A DNA stretch of 64,000 nucleotides, taken from contig NZ_SJDV01000004.1 of the NCBI RefSeq assembly GCF_004332155.1, forward strand, positions 124,001-188,000, given 5' to 3'. The DNA is from Gramella sp. KN1008 (lineage in GTDB: Bacteria; Bacteroidota; Bacteroidia; Flavobacteriales; Flavobacteriaceae). Position numbers and translations under genes: made by a program. The stretch's first letter is position 1. Every line of letters begins with the position of its first letter. Below are positions 1 to 8,702 of this stretch, one piece after another. The notes beneath the pieces are model-generated. The model ran no database searches and was not told the DNA's origin. It saw only the letters and a program-made list of their open reading frames with translations.

Positions 1-908
1 CACTTCAAACAGGGATCAGGTATAACCACATTTTGGTAGATGCCACTTTTGAAGATCGTTTTTATGATTTCCCTTTTGAAGAAGCAGATATAAGTACGGG
101 TGCACTTACCGGAAGTCTTGGGATTAACTGGAGACAGAACGATTTTGTAGGGTGGCGACTGGGACTATCGACAGCTTTTCGCGCTCCTAATATTGATGAC
201 ATAGGGAAGATCTTCGATTCGGAGCCGGGATCGGTTGTAGTGCCAAATCCGGATCTCAAATCTGAATATGCGTATAATGCTGAATTGGGTGCCGATCTTA
301 ATCTTTCTGATAATATAAGGCTGGATCTAACAGGGTATTATACTTATCTGGATAACGCGATGGTTCGCAGGGATTTTGATCTTAACGGGGTCACCGAAAT
401 CGATTATCAGGGCGAACCAAGCCGGGTACAGGCCATTCAGAATGCGGCACATGCTTATGTGTATGGATTGGAAGCAGGACTGGAAGTAGATTTTTCAGTA
501 GCGTTCAGGTTGAAATCCCAGTTCAGCTATACCGAAGGAAAGGAAAATGAAGGAGGAGATTATGTCCCTTTAAGACATGCCGCTCCCATGTTTGGAAACA
601 CACATCTTATTTGGAATAAAAGAAGATTAAAACTGGATCTTTTTGCAGAATATAACGGTCAATTCGACTTTGACGAGCTGGCGCCGGGAGAACAGGACAA
701 GCCTTACCTGTATGCCCTGGACGAAAACGGTAATCCTTATTCCCCTTCATGGTATACGCTAAATCTTACCGGACAGTATGAATTGAATTCGCAATGGCTA
801 GCGACGGTTTCAGTAGAGAATATTACAGATCAGCGATACCGCACCTATTCATCGGGGATTGCGGCTGCCGGAAGGAATCTTATTATCGCTTTATCCTATA
901 CCTTTTAA
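1..908 (+). CDS. TonB-dependent receptor, C-terminal part (5' end outside window)
   Basis: The reading frame is open from the first bases and ends at TAA 906-908, so this is the last ~300 residues of a longer protein. It shows alternating hydrophobic/aromatic beta-strands and ends in SYTF, with the terminal aromatic residue of outer-membrane barrels. A stretch reading FRAPNIDDIGKIFDS followed by VPNPDLKSEY matches a conserved motif of the barrel of haem/haemoglobin- and siderophore-type TonB-dependent receptors. The last strands contain NITDQRYRTYSSG, a typical final-hairpin sequence. It would import a ligand across the outer membrane with energy from TonB. The ligand cannot be read from this part; a haem- or iron-type substrate is only a guess. 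Confidence 0.88.
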   Translation, partial: LQTGIRYNHILVDATFEDRFYDFPFEEADISTGALTGSLGINWRQNDFVGWRLGLSTAFRAPNIDDIGKIFDSEPGSVVVPNPDLKSEYAYNAELGADLNLSDNIRLDLTGYYTYLDNAMVRRDFDLNGVTEIDYQGEPSRVQAIQNAAHAYVYGLEAGLEVDFSVAFRLKSQFSYTEGKENEGGDYVPLRHAAPMFGNTHLIWNKRRLKLDLFAEYNGQFDFDELAPGEQDKPYLYALDENGNPYSPSWYTLNLTGQYELNSQWLATVSVENITDQRYRTYSSGIAAAGRNLIIALSYTF

Positions 909-1038
909 GCTTATTTTAACAGAAGAGGTTAAGTTCCAGAATTTTAGGTTAGAGACTAAGAATAAATTCATATGTAATTTAATGTGGATTAATATCTTCT
1001 TTGGTTAAAAATCATTATTTTCGCAAATCATTTGAAAA

Positions 1039-4000
1039 ATGGAGAAAATGAGTAGAAAATTCCCTGAATATAAAGGTCTTGACCTGCCTAAGGTGGCAGA
1101 GGAAATCCTAAACTATTGGGAAGAGAATGATATTTTTGAAAAAAGTGTTACCACTCGTGATGGTAAGGAGCCATTTGTGTTCTTTGAAGGCCCGCCTTCG
1201 GCAAATGGTTTGCCTGGTATTCATCATGTAATGGCTCGTGCTATAAAGGATATCTTTTGCAGGTATAAAACCCAGAAAGGATTTCAGGTTAAACGAAAGG
1301 CCGGATGGGATACCCATGGACTCCCGGTAGAGCTGGGTGTTGAGAAGGAACTGGGAATCACCAAGGAGGATATAGGGAACAAAATCAGCATCGAAAAATA
1401 TAACGAAGCCTGTAAGAATGCGGTGATGCGTTATACCGATGTATGGAATGACCTTACTCAGAAAATGGGTTACTGGGTGGATATGAACGATCCTTATATC
1501 ACCTATAAGTCCAAATATATGGAGACCGTATGGTGGCTCCTTTCTGAGATCTACAAAAAGGATCTAATCTACAAGGGCTACACCATTCAACCTTATTCTC
1601 CAAAGGCAGGAACTGGATTGAGTTCTCACGAACTGAATCAGCCCGGAACCTATCAGGATGTGACCGATACTACGGTTACCGCAATGTTTAAAGTTAAGGA
1701 AGAAACACTTCCTGATTTTCTGAAAGACGCTGTAAATTTATTTTTTATCGCATGGACCACAACTCCATGGACGCTTCCTTCTAATACCGCCTTAACAGTT
1801 GGGCCAAAGATCGATTATGTAACGGTTAAGACATATAATCAGTATACCTTTGAGCCTATAACAATAATAGTAGCCAAAGAACTGGCCGAAAAGCAATTCG
1901 ATAAAAAGTTCAGAAAGGCTGAGTCTGAAGAAGATCTTGCTTCTTATTCGGAAGGAGATAAAAAGATCCCTTACCTAATTGGAGAAAGCTTTAAGGGAGC
2001 AGACATCGTTGGGGTAAAATATGAGCAGTTGCTGCCTTATGCGCAGCCTAACGATAATCCTGAAAATGCTTTCAGGATCATTTCAGGAGATTTCGTAACT
2101 ACCGAAGATGGTACCGGGATCGTGCATACCGCGCCAACCTTTGGTGCAGACGATGCCCTGGTAGCCAAGCAGGCCACACCAGAGGTTCCGCCAATGCTGG
2201 TTAAAGATGAAAATGGAAATCTTGTTCCGCTGGTAGATCTTCAGGGAAGGTTTAGACCTGAGATGGGCGAGCATGCTGGCAAGTATGTGAAGAATGAATA
2301 TTATGATGAGGGCCAGGCTCCGGAAAAATCTGTAGATGTAGAGCTTGCTATAAAGCTGAAGGAAGAGAACAGGGCATTCAAAGTTGAAAAATACGTTCAC
2401 AGCTATCCAAACTGCTGGAGAACAGATAAGCCTATTTTATATTATCCTCTTGACTCCTGGTTCATTAAAGTGACCGAGTTTAAAGACAGAATGTTTGAAC
2501 TTAATCAGGGAATCAACTGGAAACCGAAATCTACTGGAGAAGGTCGTTTTGGAAACTGGCTTGCCAGTGCAAATGACTGGAACCTGAGCCGTAGCCGTTA
2601 CTGGGGAATTCCTTTACCAATCTGGAGAACAGAGGACGGAACAGAGGTCAAGGTAATGGGTTCTGTAGCTCAGCTAAAAGAGGAGATGAAAAAGGCGGTT
2701 GATGCCGGTTTCATGGATAAGGATATATTTGAAGGTTTTGACCCTGGAGACATGAGTGAAGAGAACTATGAAAAAGTAGATCTTCATAAAAATGTGGTGG
2801 ACGGGATCACTCTGGTTTCCGATTCCGGGAAACCAATGAAGCGTGAGGCAGACCTTATAGATGTTTGGTTCGATTCGGGATCCATGCCTTATGCACAGTG
2901 GCACTATCCATTCGAGAACAAAGAGAAAGTTGAGAATAAATGGCGTAAAGCTGACTTTATAGCCGAAGGAGTTGATCAAACGCGTGGTTGGTTCTATACG
3001 CTTCACGCGATCGCTACGATGATCTTTGATGATGTAGCCTATAAGAATGTAGTTTCTAATGGACTCGTGCTGGATAAGAACGGACAAAAGATGTCCAAGC
3101 GTTTAGGAAATGCGGTGGATCCTTTTGAAACTCTTGCGGTCTATGGGCCTGATGCTACCCGTTGGTACATGATCTCCAACGCAAACCCCTGGGATAACCT
3201 TAAGTTTGATATTGAGGGAATAGGAGAGGTACAGAGAAAATTCTTTGGAACTCTGTACAATACTTATTCTTTCTTTACGCTTTATGCGAATATTGATGAA
3301 TTCACTTACTCTGAAGAAGATGTTGCGCTGGAGGAAAGACCGGAAATAGACAGATGGATACTTTCGGAATTGCACACCCTTATTGAAAAAGTGGATAAGT
3401 TCTATGCAGATTATGAGCCTACAAAAGCCACCAGGGCAATCTCCGAATTTGTTCAGGAGAATCTTAGTAACTGGTTCGTGAGATTAAGCAGGAGACGTTT
3501 CTGGAAAGGAGATTATGAGCAGGATAAGATCTCTGCTTATCAGACTTTGTACACTTGCCTTGAGACGGTTGCAAAACTTGGTGCGCCCGTTGCTCCATTC
3601 TATATGGATAGATTGTTCAGAGACCTTAATGCCGCGACAGGGAAAGACAGGTCAGAATCGGTGCATACTGCTGATTTCCCGGCTTATGAACCGAGATTTG
3701 TTGATAAATCCCTTGAAAGGAAAATGGAAAAGGCTCAAACCATATCCTCTCTTGTACTTTCCTTAAGGAAGAAAGAGATGATCAAAGTTAGACAACCATT
3801 GCAAAGGGTAATGATTCCGGTACTTGACGAGATCCAAAAGAAAGAGGTTCAGGCAGTTGAGGATCTGATCAAATCTGAAGTAAATGTTAAGGAAATAGAA
3901 CTGATCGATGATGCTTCAGGACTGTTAAAGAAACAGATAAAACCTAATTTCCGGGTTCTTGGCCCAAGATTTGGTAAAGATATAAAGCTGATTATCAGCG

Positions 4001-4449
4001 AAATAAATAAATTTGGTCCTGAAGAAATATCAAAAATTGAGCGGGAAGGCTCTATTGAAGTGGAAATTAACAAAAAATTAGTTAATTTGTCACTAGAAGA
4101 GGTGGAGATAACTTCACAGGATATTGAAGGATGGTTGGTTGCAAGCAGTGGTAATCTTACAGTAGCCTTGGATGTGAGTATTAGTCCGGAACTCAGGAAG
4201 GAAGGTGTTGCCAGGGAACTGGTGAACAGGATACAGAACCTTCGTAAGGACTCGGGTTATGAGGTGACCGATACAATTGATGTGACCCTGCAAAAAGATG
4301 GTATTGTCGAGGATGCCGTCAATGATAATATAACCTATATTAAGAACGAAACATTAACTGCGAAACTCGAATTTGCAGAAGTGGTAGATGAAGGTGCTGA
4401 AGTTGAATTTGATGATATCGCCACTAAATTGTTTATTAAAAAACATTAA
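1039..4449 (+). CDS. ileS: Isoleucyl-tRNA synthetase (long, IleRS2-like type)
   Basis: It charges tRNA-Ile in the cytoplasm. At 1136 residues it is longer than the ~930-residue bacterial IleRS1 and fits the eukaryote-like IleRS2 class. The class I signature sits at residues 60-63 as GIHH, inside GPPSANGLPGIHH, instead of the usual HIGH order; the KMSKR loop is intact at residues 684-688. The middle holds the editing domain (TTTPWTLPSNTA, with a second segment around GTGIVHTAPTFG), and the C-terminal ~400 residues form the anticodon-binding region. An alternative start three codons downstream (MSRKF) is equally possible. It is followed after 3 bp by the DksA-like gene, so the two are probably cotranscribed. 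The GXHH arrangement is associated in the literature with very high mupirocin resistance. Confidence 0.97.
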   Translation: MEKMSRKFPEYKGLDLPKVAEEILNYWEENDIFEKSVTTRDGKEPFVFFEGPPSANGLPGIHHVMARAIKDIFCRYKTQKGFQVKRKAGWDTHGLPVELGVEKELGITKEDIGNKISIEKYNEACKNAVMRYTDVWNDLTQKMGYWVDMNDPYITYKSKYMETVWWLLSEIYKKDLIYKGYTIQPYSPKAGTGLSSHELNQPGTYQDVTDTTVTAMFKVKEETLPDFLKDAVNLFFIAWTTTPWTLPSNTALTVGPKIDYVTVKTYNQYTFEPITIIVAKELAEKQFDKKFRKAESEEDLASYSEGDKKIPYLIGESFKGADIVGVKYEQLLPYAQPNDNPENAFRIISGDFVTTEDGTGIVHTAPTFGADDALVAKQATPEVPPMLVKDENGNLVPLVDLQGRFRPEMGEHAGKYVKNEYYDEGQAPEKSVDVELAIKLKEENRAFKVEKYVHSYPNCWRTDKPILYYPLDSWFIKVTEFKDRMFELNQGINWKPKSTGEGRFGNWLASANDWNLSRSRYWGIPLPIWRTEDGTEVKVMGSVAQLKEEMKKAVDAGFMDKDIFEGFDPGDMSEENYEKVDLHKNVVDGITLVSDSGKPMKREADLIDVWFDSGSMPYAQWHYPFENKEKVENKWRKADFIAEGVDQTRGWFYTLHAIATMIFDDVAYKNVVSNGLVLDKNGQKMSKRLGNAVDPFETLAVYGPDATRWYMISNANPWDNLKFDIEGIGEVQRKFFGTLYNTYSFFTLYANIDEFTYSEEDVALEERPEIDRWILSELHTLIEKVDKFYADYEPTKATRAISEFVQENLSNWFVRLSRRRFWKGDYEQDKISAYQTLYTCLETVAKLGAPVAPFYMDRLFRDLNAATGKDRSESVHTADFPAYEPRFVDKSLERKMEKAQTISSLVLSLRKKEMIKVRQPLQRVMIPVLDEIQKKEVQAVEDLIKSEVNVKEIELIDDASGLLKKQIKPNFRVLGPRFGKDIKLIISEINKFGPEEISKIEREGSIEVEINKKLVNLSLEEVEITSQDIEGWLVASSGNLTVALDVSISPELRKEGVARELVNRIQNLRKDSGYEVTDTIDVTLQKDGIVEDAVNDNITYIKNETLTAKLEFAEVVDEGAEVEFDDIATKLFIKKH

Positions 4450-4452
4450 GCT

Positions 4453-4836
4453 ATGTCTACAGAAGTAAAAGAACGTTACAGTGATGCAGATTTGGCGGAG
4501 TTTAAGGCTCTGATCAAAAAGAAGATCGAAAAAGCACAGGAACAGCTGGAGATCTACAAGAACGCTTACAAGAATGACGGTAATAATGGTACCGATGATA
4601 CTTCTCCAACTTTTAAGGCCTTTGAAGAAGGAAGTGAAACTATGAGTAAGGAAGCGAATTCTCAACTGGCTATTCGTCAGGAAAAATTCATCAGAGACCT
4701 TAAAAATGCTTTAATGCGTATCGAAAATAAGACGTATGGCGTTTGTAGAGTGACCGGAAAGCTCATTGCAAAAGAAAGACTTCTTCTTGTTCCTCATGCT
4801 ACTTTGAGCATTGAGGCCAAGAACATGCAACGATAA
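4453..4836 (+). CDS. DksA/TraR-family RNA polymerase-binding regulator with degenerate zinc finger
   Basis: This 127-residue protein has an N-terminal coiled-coil region (ADLAEFKALIKKKIEKAQ) and a C-terminal DksA/TraR-like finger segment (YGVCRVTGKLIAKERL then VPHATLSIEAK). Only one cysteine remains where the classical C4 finger has four, which is how this family usually looks in Bacteroidota, so zinc binding is doubtful. DksA-type proteins bind the secondary channel of RNA polymerase and tune transcription with ppGpp; that role is inferred for this variant. The gene lies 3 bp after ileS and is closed by a strong terminator at 4857-4895. Confidence 0.9.
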   Translation: MSTEVKERYSDADLAEFKALIKKKIEKAQEQLEIYKNAYKNDGNNGTDDTSPTFKAFEEGSETMSKEANSQLAIRQEKFIRDLKNALMRIENKTYGVCRVTGKLIAKERLLLVPHATLSIEAKNMQR

Positions 4837-4856
4837 TACTGTATCTCATTATATAT

Positions 4857-4895
4857 AAAACGTCCGGCCATTAAATTAGGTTGGGCGTTTTCTGT
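4857..4895 (+). terminator. Intrinsic terminator of the ileS-dksA unit
   Basis: The arm AAAACGTCC (4857-4865) pairs with GGGCGTTTT (4883-4891) with one G-U pair. The inner GGCC and GGTT extend the stem to 13 bp around a nine-base loop. The T-rich end of the right arm continues as TTTTCTGTTT. Confidence 0.75.
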
Positions 4896-4909
4896 TTATA
4901 GGTAGGATT

Positions 4910-5530
4910 GTGAATAACAGATGGATACTTGTGTTGCTGATGTTTATCTCTTTAGGAGGAACCGCCCAGAGAATGACCAGGGAGGTGATCGATGCGACCC
5001 GTATAAATACAATTCATATCAATACAGATGAGGTATTCAGGATAAAGTTGCGGGCTACCTCTACTTCCACAATTTCCATACAAACCCGTTCAGAAGGTGA
5101 ATATTATAATGATATCACCCTTGAAAGTTCTATAAAGGCTGACCGGTTTGAACTAACCAGCCGCTATCCAGAAATCCTTACCGGAGGGTATGATAAATTA
5201 AGTGCCCACAAGGTATTTTCATTAGAAATTGAAATGGAAATCCCTGAAGGAATGGAGGTTGTTATACGCTCTAATCTTGCATCTGTGATGGCGACAGGGA
5301 ATTACAAGGCTTTTTATACCGATTTGAAACAGGGTCACTGTGAACTCCTGTCTTTTTCAGGTCAGGCTGTGGTCAATACCTATAGCGGTGATATTCTTAT
5401 TGAAACCGGGACTGGATTAATAGAGGCTCATAGCCGGAATGGAGAAGTTATAGTTCCCGAATTTTTACCCGGCCGTAATCCTTTAAAACTAACAAGTATA
5501 GATGGGGATATTATGGTGCGTAAAAACTAA
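4910..5530 (+). CDS. Secreted protein of unknown function, beta-helix-like C-terminus
   Basis: The frame starts at GTG 4910, directly followed by a good signal peptide (NNRWILVLLMFISLGGTAQ, cut near residue 20); no ATG start fits the signal. The 206-residue product has no cysteines in the mature part and carries short repeated beta-strand motifs late in the protein (VNTYSGDILIETGTG, IDGDIMVRKN) that resemble the DUF4097-type adhesin-like beta-helix. I do not recognise a specific family or function. It lies between the ileS-dksA terminator and lspA, on the same strand as both. Confidence 0.7.
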   Translation: MNNRWILVLLMFISLGGTAQRMTREVIDATRINTIHINTDEVFRIKLRATSTSTISIQTRSEGEYYNDITLESSIKADRFELTSRYPEILTGGYDKLSAHKVFSLEIEMEIPEGMEVVIRSNLASVMATGNYKAFYTDLKQGHCELLSFSGQAVVNTYSGDILIETGTGLIEAHSRNGEVIVPEFLPGRNPLKLTSIDGDIMVRKN

Positions 5531-5540
5531 ATAATATTAG

Positions 5541-5548
5541 TATTTTTG
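5541..5548 (+). promoter_or_regulatory. Putative -7 element (TATTTTTG) of lspA
   Basis: TATTTTTG matches the Bacteroidota -7 consensus TAnnTTTG and ends 25 bp before the lspA ATG. No TTG is found at the expected 19-20 bp upstream spacing, so it is only half supported. Confidence 0.35.
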
Positions 5549-5573
5549 AGCCGTTTTCAACAAAATTCTATTC

Positions 5574-6194
5574 ATGTCCCTTAAAAAAGCCGGAATAATA
5601 ATAATTCTGATCCTTCTTGTAGATCAGATTTCCAAGATCTATATAAAAACCAATTTTGCCCTTGGGGACGAAATAAGGGTATTTGAATGGTTCCGCATAC
5701 TTTTCGTGGAAAACGAAGGAATGGCGTGGGGGACAAAGATCCCTGGTGAGTATGGAAAACTTGCACTTACCCTTTTCAGATTGGGTGCGATTGTAGGCAT
5801 CGGTTACTGGCTTTGGGATTCGATTAGAAAATCGGGCTCCAGGATCCTTATTGTGGCGATAGCGATGATCTTCGCCGGCGCCTTTGGAAATATAATCGAT
5901 TCTGTTTTTTATGGGATCATCTTTAACGACAGTTACGGACAGGTAGCGAGCTTCTTGCCTGCTGAAGGAGGGTATAGCTCATTATTCCATGGAAAGGTAG
6001 TAGACATGCTCTATTTTCCGTTATGGAAGGGGTATTTGCCGGAGTGGATACCTTTCTGGGGCGGGGAGTACTTTACGTTCTTTGAGCCGGTCTTCAATAT
6101 AGCCGATTCAGCAATAAGTGTTGGAGTGGCGATACTTCTTCTTTTTAATAAGAGGGCTTTTCCAAAGGATCAGGAGGAAAAAAAAAATAATTAG
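5574..6194 (+). CDS. lspA: Lipoprotein signal peptidase (signal peptidase II)
   Basis: This inner-membrane aspartic protease removes the signal peptide of diacylglyceryl-modified prolipoproteins. Conserved blocks are VDQISK in TM1, NEGMAWG, AFGNIIDS, VVDML with catalytic Asp144, and FNIADSAISVG with catalytic Asp178. At 206 residues it is ~40 longer than E. coli LspA (164). Much of the excess lies in an insertion of about 25 residues between GNIIDSVFYG and VVDML, which is common in Bacteroidota. Four transmembrane helices are visible. The stop overlaps the convergent response-regulator stop by 4 bp. Several lipoproteins encoded in this window are its likely substrates. Confidence 0.96.
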   Translation: MSLKKAGIIIILILLVDQISKIYIKTNFALGDEIRVFEWFRILFVENEGMAWGTKIPGEYGKLALTLFRLGAIVGIGYWLWDSIRKSGSRILIVAIAMIFAGAFGNIIDSVFYGIIFNDSYGQVASFLPAEGGYSSLFHGKVVDMLYFPLWKGYLPEWIPFWGGEYFTFFEPVFNIADSAISVGVAILLLFNKRAFPKDQEEKKNN

Positions 6195-6607
6195 GCGGCC
6201 GTTTTATCGAATATCTTTTCGAATTTTTTCAATTCTATAGGCTTTATTAGATAATCTGTGACAAGATTGAAAGATCTTGCCCTTTCAAGGTCTCGCGGAT
6301 CTATAGAAGAGCTTACCACATATAAAGTGATCTTTTTGTTAAGCTGATTTTTGATCTTGATAAACTCGTTCAGGAATTCCCATCCGTCCATTACGGGCAT
6401 GTTGAGGTCCAGAAAGATAATATCAGGAAGCTTGTCCTCATCGGTAACATTCTCCATGATCTCCTTAAAATAGTCCAGTGCTTCCTTACCGTTCTTGTAG
6501 ATAAGTAAATTTTCGGAAAGTTTTTTAATTTCGATGATCTTCTTAACTAAGTTCACGTATATCTTATCATCGTCTATGATACACGCTAGCTCTACTTTTT
6601 GCCCCAT
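6191..6607 (-). CDS. Single-domain response regulator (CheY-like receiver)
   Basis: A lone receiver domain of 138 residues with no output domain. The acidic pocket is IDDDK near residue 11, the phosphoacceptor is Asp67 in FLDLNMPVMDGWE, the switch residue lies in VVSSSID, and the conserved lysine is Lys122 in LIKPI. It lies 11 bp downstream of the histidine kinase on the same strand, so the two form a cognate pair. With no DNA-binding domain it must act by protein contact or as a relay in a phosphorelay. Such Rcp1/CheY-like regulators are common next to PAS kinases in Flavobacteria. Confidence 0.93.
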   Translation of the reverse strand: MGQKVELACIIDDDKIYVNLVKKIIEIKKLSENLLIYKNGKEALDYFKEIMENVTDEDKLPDIIFLDLNMPVMDGWEFLNEFIKIKNQLNKKITLYVVSSSIDPRDLERARSFNLVTDYLIKPIELKKFEKIFDKTAA

Positions 6608-6618
6608 AATAAATAGAT

Positions 6619-8073
6619 CTAGAATTGTATTTTAAAAGTAGTTCCCACATCCAGGGTGCTACTCACAGATATTGTCCCCCCAAGGGCCTCTACCTGATTT
6701 TTTGTTATGAACAAACCAATTCCTTTTGATTCCTGATTATTATGGTGAAAGGATTTATACATTCCAAACATCTTATCACCATACTCATCCAGGTCTATTC
6801 CCATACCATTGTCACTTACTTCAAGGTACTCCTTGTCGTTCTCAACATAGGTCTGAATAAAAATAACTGGTTTACGTCCCGGTTGTCTATACCGGATTGC
6901 ATTCGTGATTAAATTTAATAAAATACTTTCAAGATATTCAGGGATATAGCGAATTTCTTTCAAATCCTGAAATTCGGCGACGATTTTTGCATTTTCTCGA
7001 TTAATGAGTGACGAAATGGATGCAAGAACCACTTCCAGCGCCTCATCAAATTTAATCCATACCCTTTGCTTCTTGAGAGTGGTCTGCGTACTAACGAGAC
7101 TATTTAACCGCGAAATAGCAGAATCAAGGTTGCCTGCCACATCTTCAACATTGGCCAGAAGATCCAGTTTGTCCTTATCGGTTTTTGATTCACGTAACAG
7201 TTCCACGATAAGGCTTAAATTACTGCTGTGAGATCGCAGATGATGAGATACTATATGGGCAAAATTGAATAATCTTGAATTCTGTGTGGCTATGATATCA
7301 AGTGAGTTCTGAAGATTTAGTTCATTGTTCTTGTTTTCATCAATGTTCTGAAGCACCCCCCGGATCCCTATCACTTCCTGTTCCTCGTTATAAACAGGTT
7401 TTCCCGTAAGACCTACCCAGAATTCACGATTTTGAAAAGATACCATCTTAAGTTCCAGTTTGAAGGGTATACCATAATTTTCACATTTTTCAAAGGCATT
7501 ACGCATGCGGTTATGATGTTCCTTGGCATAGAACTTCATATGGTCTTCATAGGCGGGCTGGAAATCCCTTGGGCAGTCAACTATCTTTCTGGAAACATCG
7601 TCCCAGTAGATATTCTTATTTATCGTGTCAATGTACCAGCCTCCGGTAGAGGTCATTTGAGCGGTTTCGCGATAATAGAAAAAGTTCTCCTCGATAGTGT
7701 ACTGGTCCCTTTTGCTTTGGTGGATATTTACAAAAAGGAGTACGGCGGTCTCACGGAAATTATTTCCCTTGCTCTTGAGGTTCTTACATTCGAACCAGCG
7801 GTATTTACCGTTCTCCAGTTTTAATTTTATCTCAAAACTGAAGGCTTCATTTTCCTTAATGAGCTGTTCAAAATGGATCCTGAAGTCGTAACGATAATCG
7901 GGATGAAGAATGTGGTTTATGAAGAATTCAAAGCGATCTTCCCTTATCTCGGGCTTCCCAACCAAAGTGTTGAAGTGGTCAGACCAGATTATCTCCTTTG
8001 AAAATAGGTTAATTTTCCAGTAGGCGATATCAAAATCTTCCAGAATGCTATTTAACTGCAGGTCGCTAAGCAT
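6619..8073 (-). CDS. PAS-domain sensor histidine kinase, apparently cytosolic
   Basis: 484 residues from ATG 8073; a TTG one codon upstream is less likely. No transmembrane segment or signal peptide is visible, so it should sense a cytoplasmic cue. Two PAS/PAC-like modules occupy about residues 5-110 (KLENGKYRWFECKN) and 120-255 (FWVGLTGKPVYNEEQ). The phosphoacceptor is probably His277 in HIVSHHLRSHSSN, the form usual in Bacteroidota PAS kinases. The ATPase has an N-box (LLNLITNAIRY), G1 (DNGMGIDL) and G2 (SKGIGLFITKNQ). It is followed by its receiver protein. The signal is unknown. Confidence 0.94.
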   Translation of the reverse strand: MLSDLQLNSILEDFDIAYWKINLFSKEIIWSDHFNTLVGKPEIREDRFEFFINHILHPDYRYDFRIHFEQLIKENEAFSFEIKLKLENGKYRWFECKNLKSKGNNFRETAVLLFVNIHQSKRDQYTIEENFFYYRETAQMTSTGGWYIDTINKNIYWDDVSRKIVDCPRDFQPAYEDHMKFYAKEHHNRMRNAFEKCENYGIPFKLELKMVSFQNREFWVGLTGKPVYNEEQEVIGIRGVLQNIDENKNNELNLQNSLDIIATQNSRLFNFAHIVSHHLRSHSSNLSLIVELLRESKTDKDKLDLLANVEDVAGNLDSAISRLNSLVSTQTTLKKQRVWIKFDEALEVVLASISSLINRENAKIVAEFQDLKEIRYIPEYLESILLNLITNAIRYRQPGRKPVIFIQTYVENDKEYLEVSDNGMGIDLDEYGDKMFGMYKSFHHNNQESKGIGLFITKNQVEALGGTISVSSTLDVGTTFKIQF

Positions 8074-8129
8074 CAAAGTGATTTGTCAGGTTAAAAATAA
8101 CGTAATACTATCATCATTACAAAAAATAT

Positions 8130-8702
8130 TTACCGGTCAAATTCATAAATCTTATCTGGTGTGATACAGTAATTTAAAGGGATATCACTGCTAAATACTT
8201 CTTTTATCTCTTCTACGGGTTCAAAGAAGGAAAGCCCTATTTTAACAACGTCTGGCCTGCAACCCGCCAGGAATTTATCATAGAATCCTTTTCCGTAACC
8301 TACACGGTGGCCTTCTGTGTCGAATGCGAGCAAGGGAATAAAAACCACTTCCAGCTTTTCTTTTGAGATCTCAATCCCATGTTTCGGCTCCGGAATGTTC
8401 CAGCGATTTTTCTTTATTACGGTTTGATCTGTAAGTAAAAAATGTAAAAGATTTCCAGTTTTAAAATCTGTTTTAGGGATCACTACTTCCTTGTCCTTGC
8501 CCTGTAGAATATGAAGCAGAAACTCGGTGTTGACTTCCTTTTGTTCGGCAATACTTAAAAATATATGATAGAACCGGTAATCCCAGACAGGCAATTCCAG
8601 TGACCGGTTGGCGATCTCCAGGCTCATGTTTTCTATTTCCTCTTCGCTTAACGCGGTTCTTAATCGCTTGTATTTTTTCCTGATCTCTGTCTTATGCATC
8701 AT
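8130..8702 (-). CDS. ygfA: 5-formyltetrahydrofolate cyclo-ligase
   Basis: It converts 5-formyl-THF to 5,10-methenyl-THF with ATP in the cytoplasm. The frame is open upstream to 8774, but the family begins with a basic helix such as KTEIRKKYKRLR, so the start is one of two adjacent ATGs at 8702 or 8699, giving about 190 residues. These start codons overlap the stop of the upstream deacylase gene (ATGATGCATAA), which implies translational coupling. Conserved features are the glycine-rich ATP/folate loop HRVGYGKGFYDKFL and the preceding VVFIPLLAFD. It looks like a passenger of the rim operon rather than part of its chemistry. Confidence 0.93.
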   Translation of the reverse strand: MMHKTEIRKKYKRLRTALSEEEIENMSLEIANRSLELPVWDYRFYHIFLSIAEQKEVNTEFLLHILQGKDKEVVIPKTDFKTGNLLHFLLTDQTVIKKNRWNIPEPKHGIEISKEKLEVVFIPLLAFDTEGHRVGYGKGFYDKFLAGCRPDVVKIGLSFFEPVEEIKEVFSSDIPLNYCITPDKIYEFDR

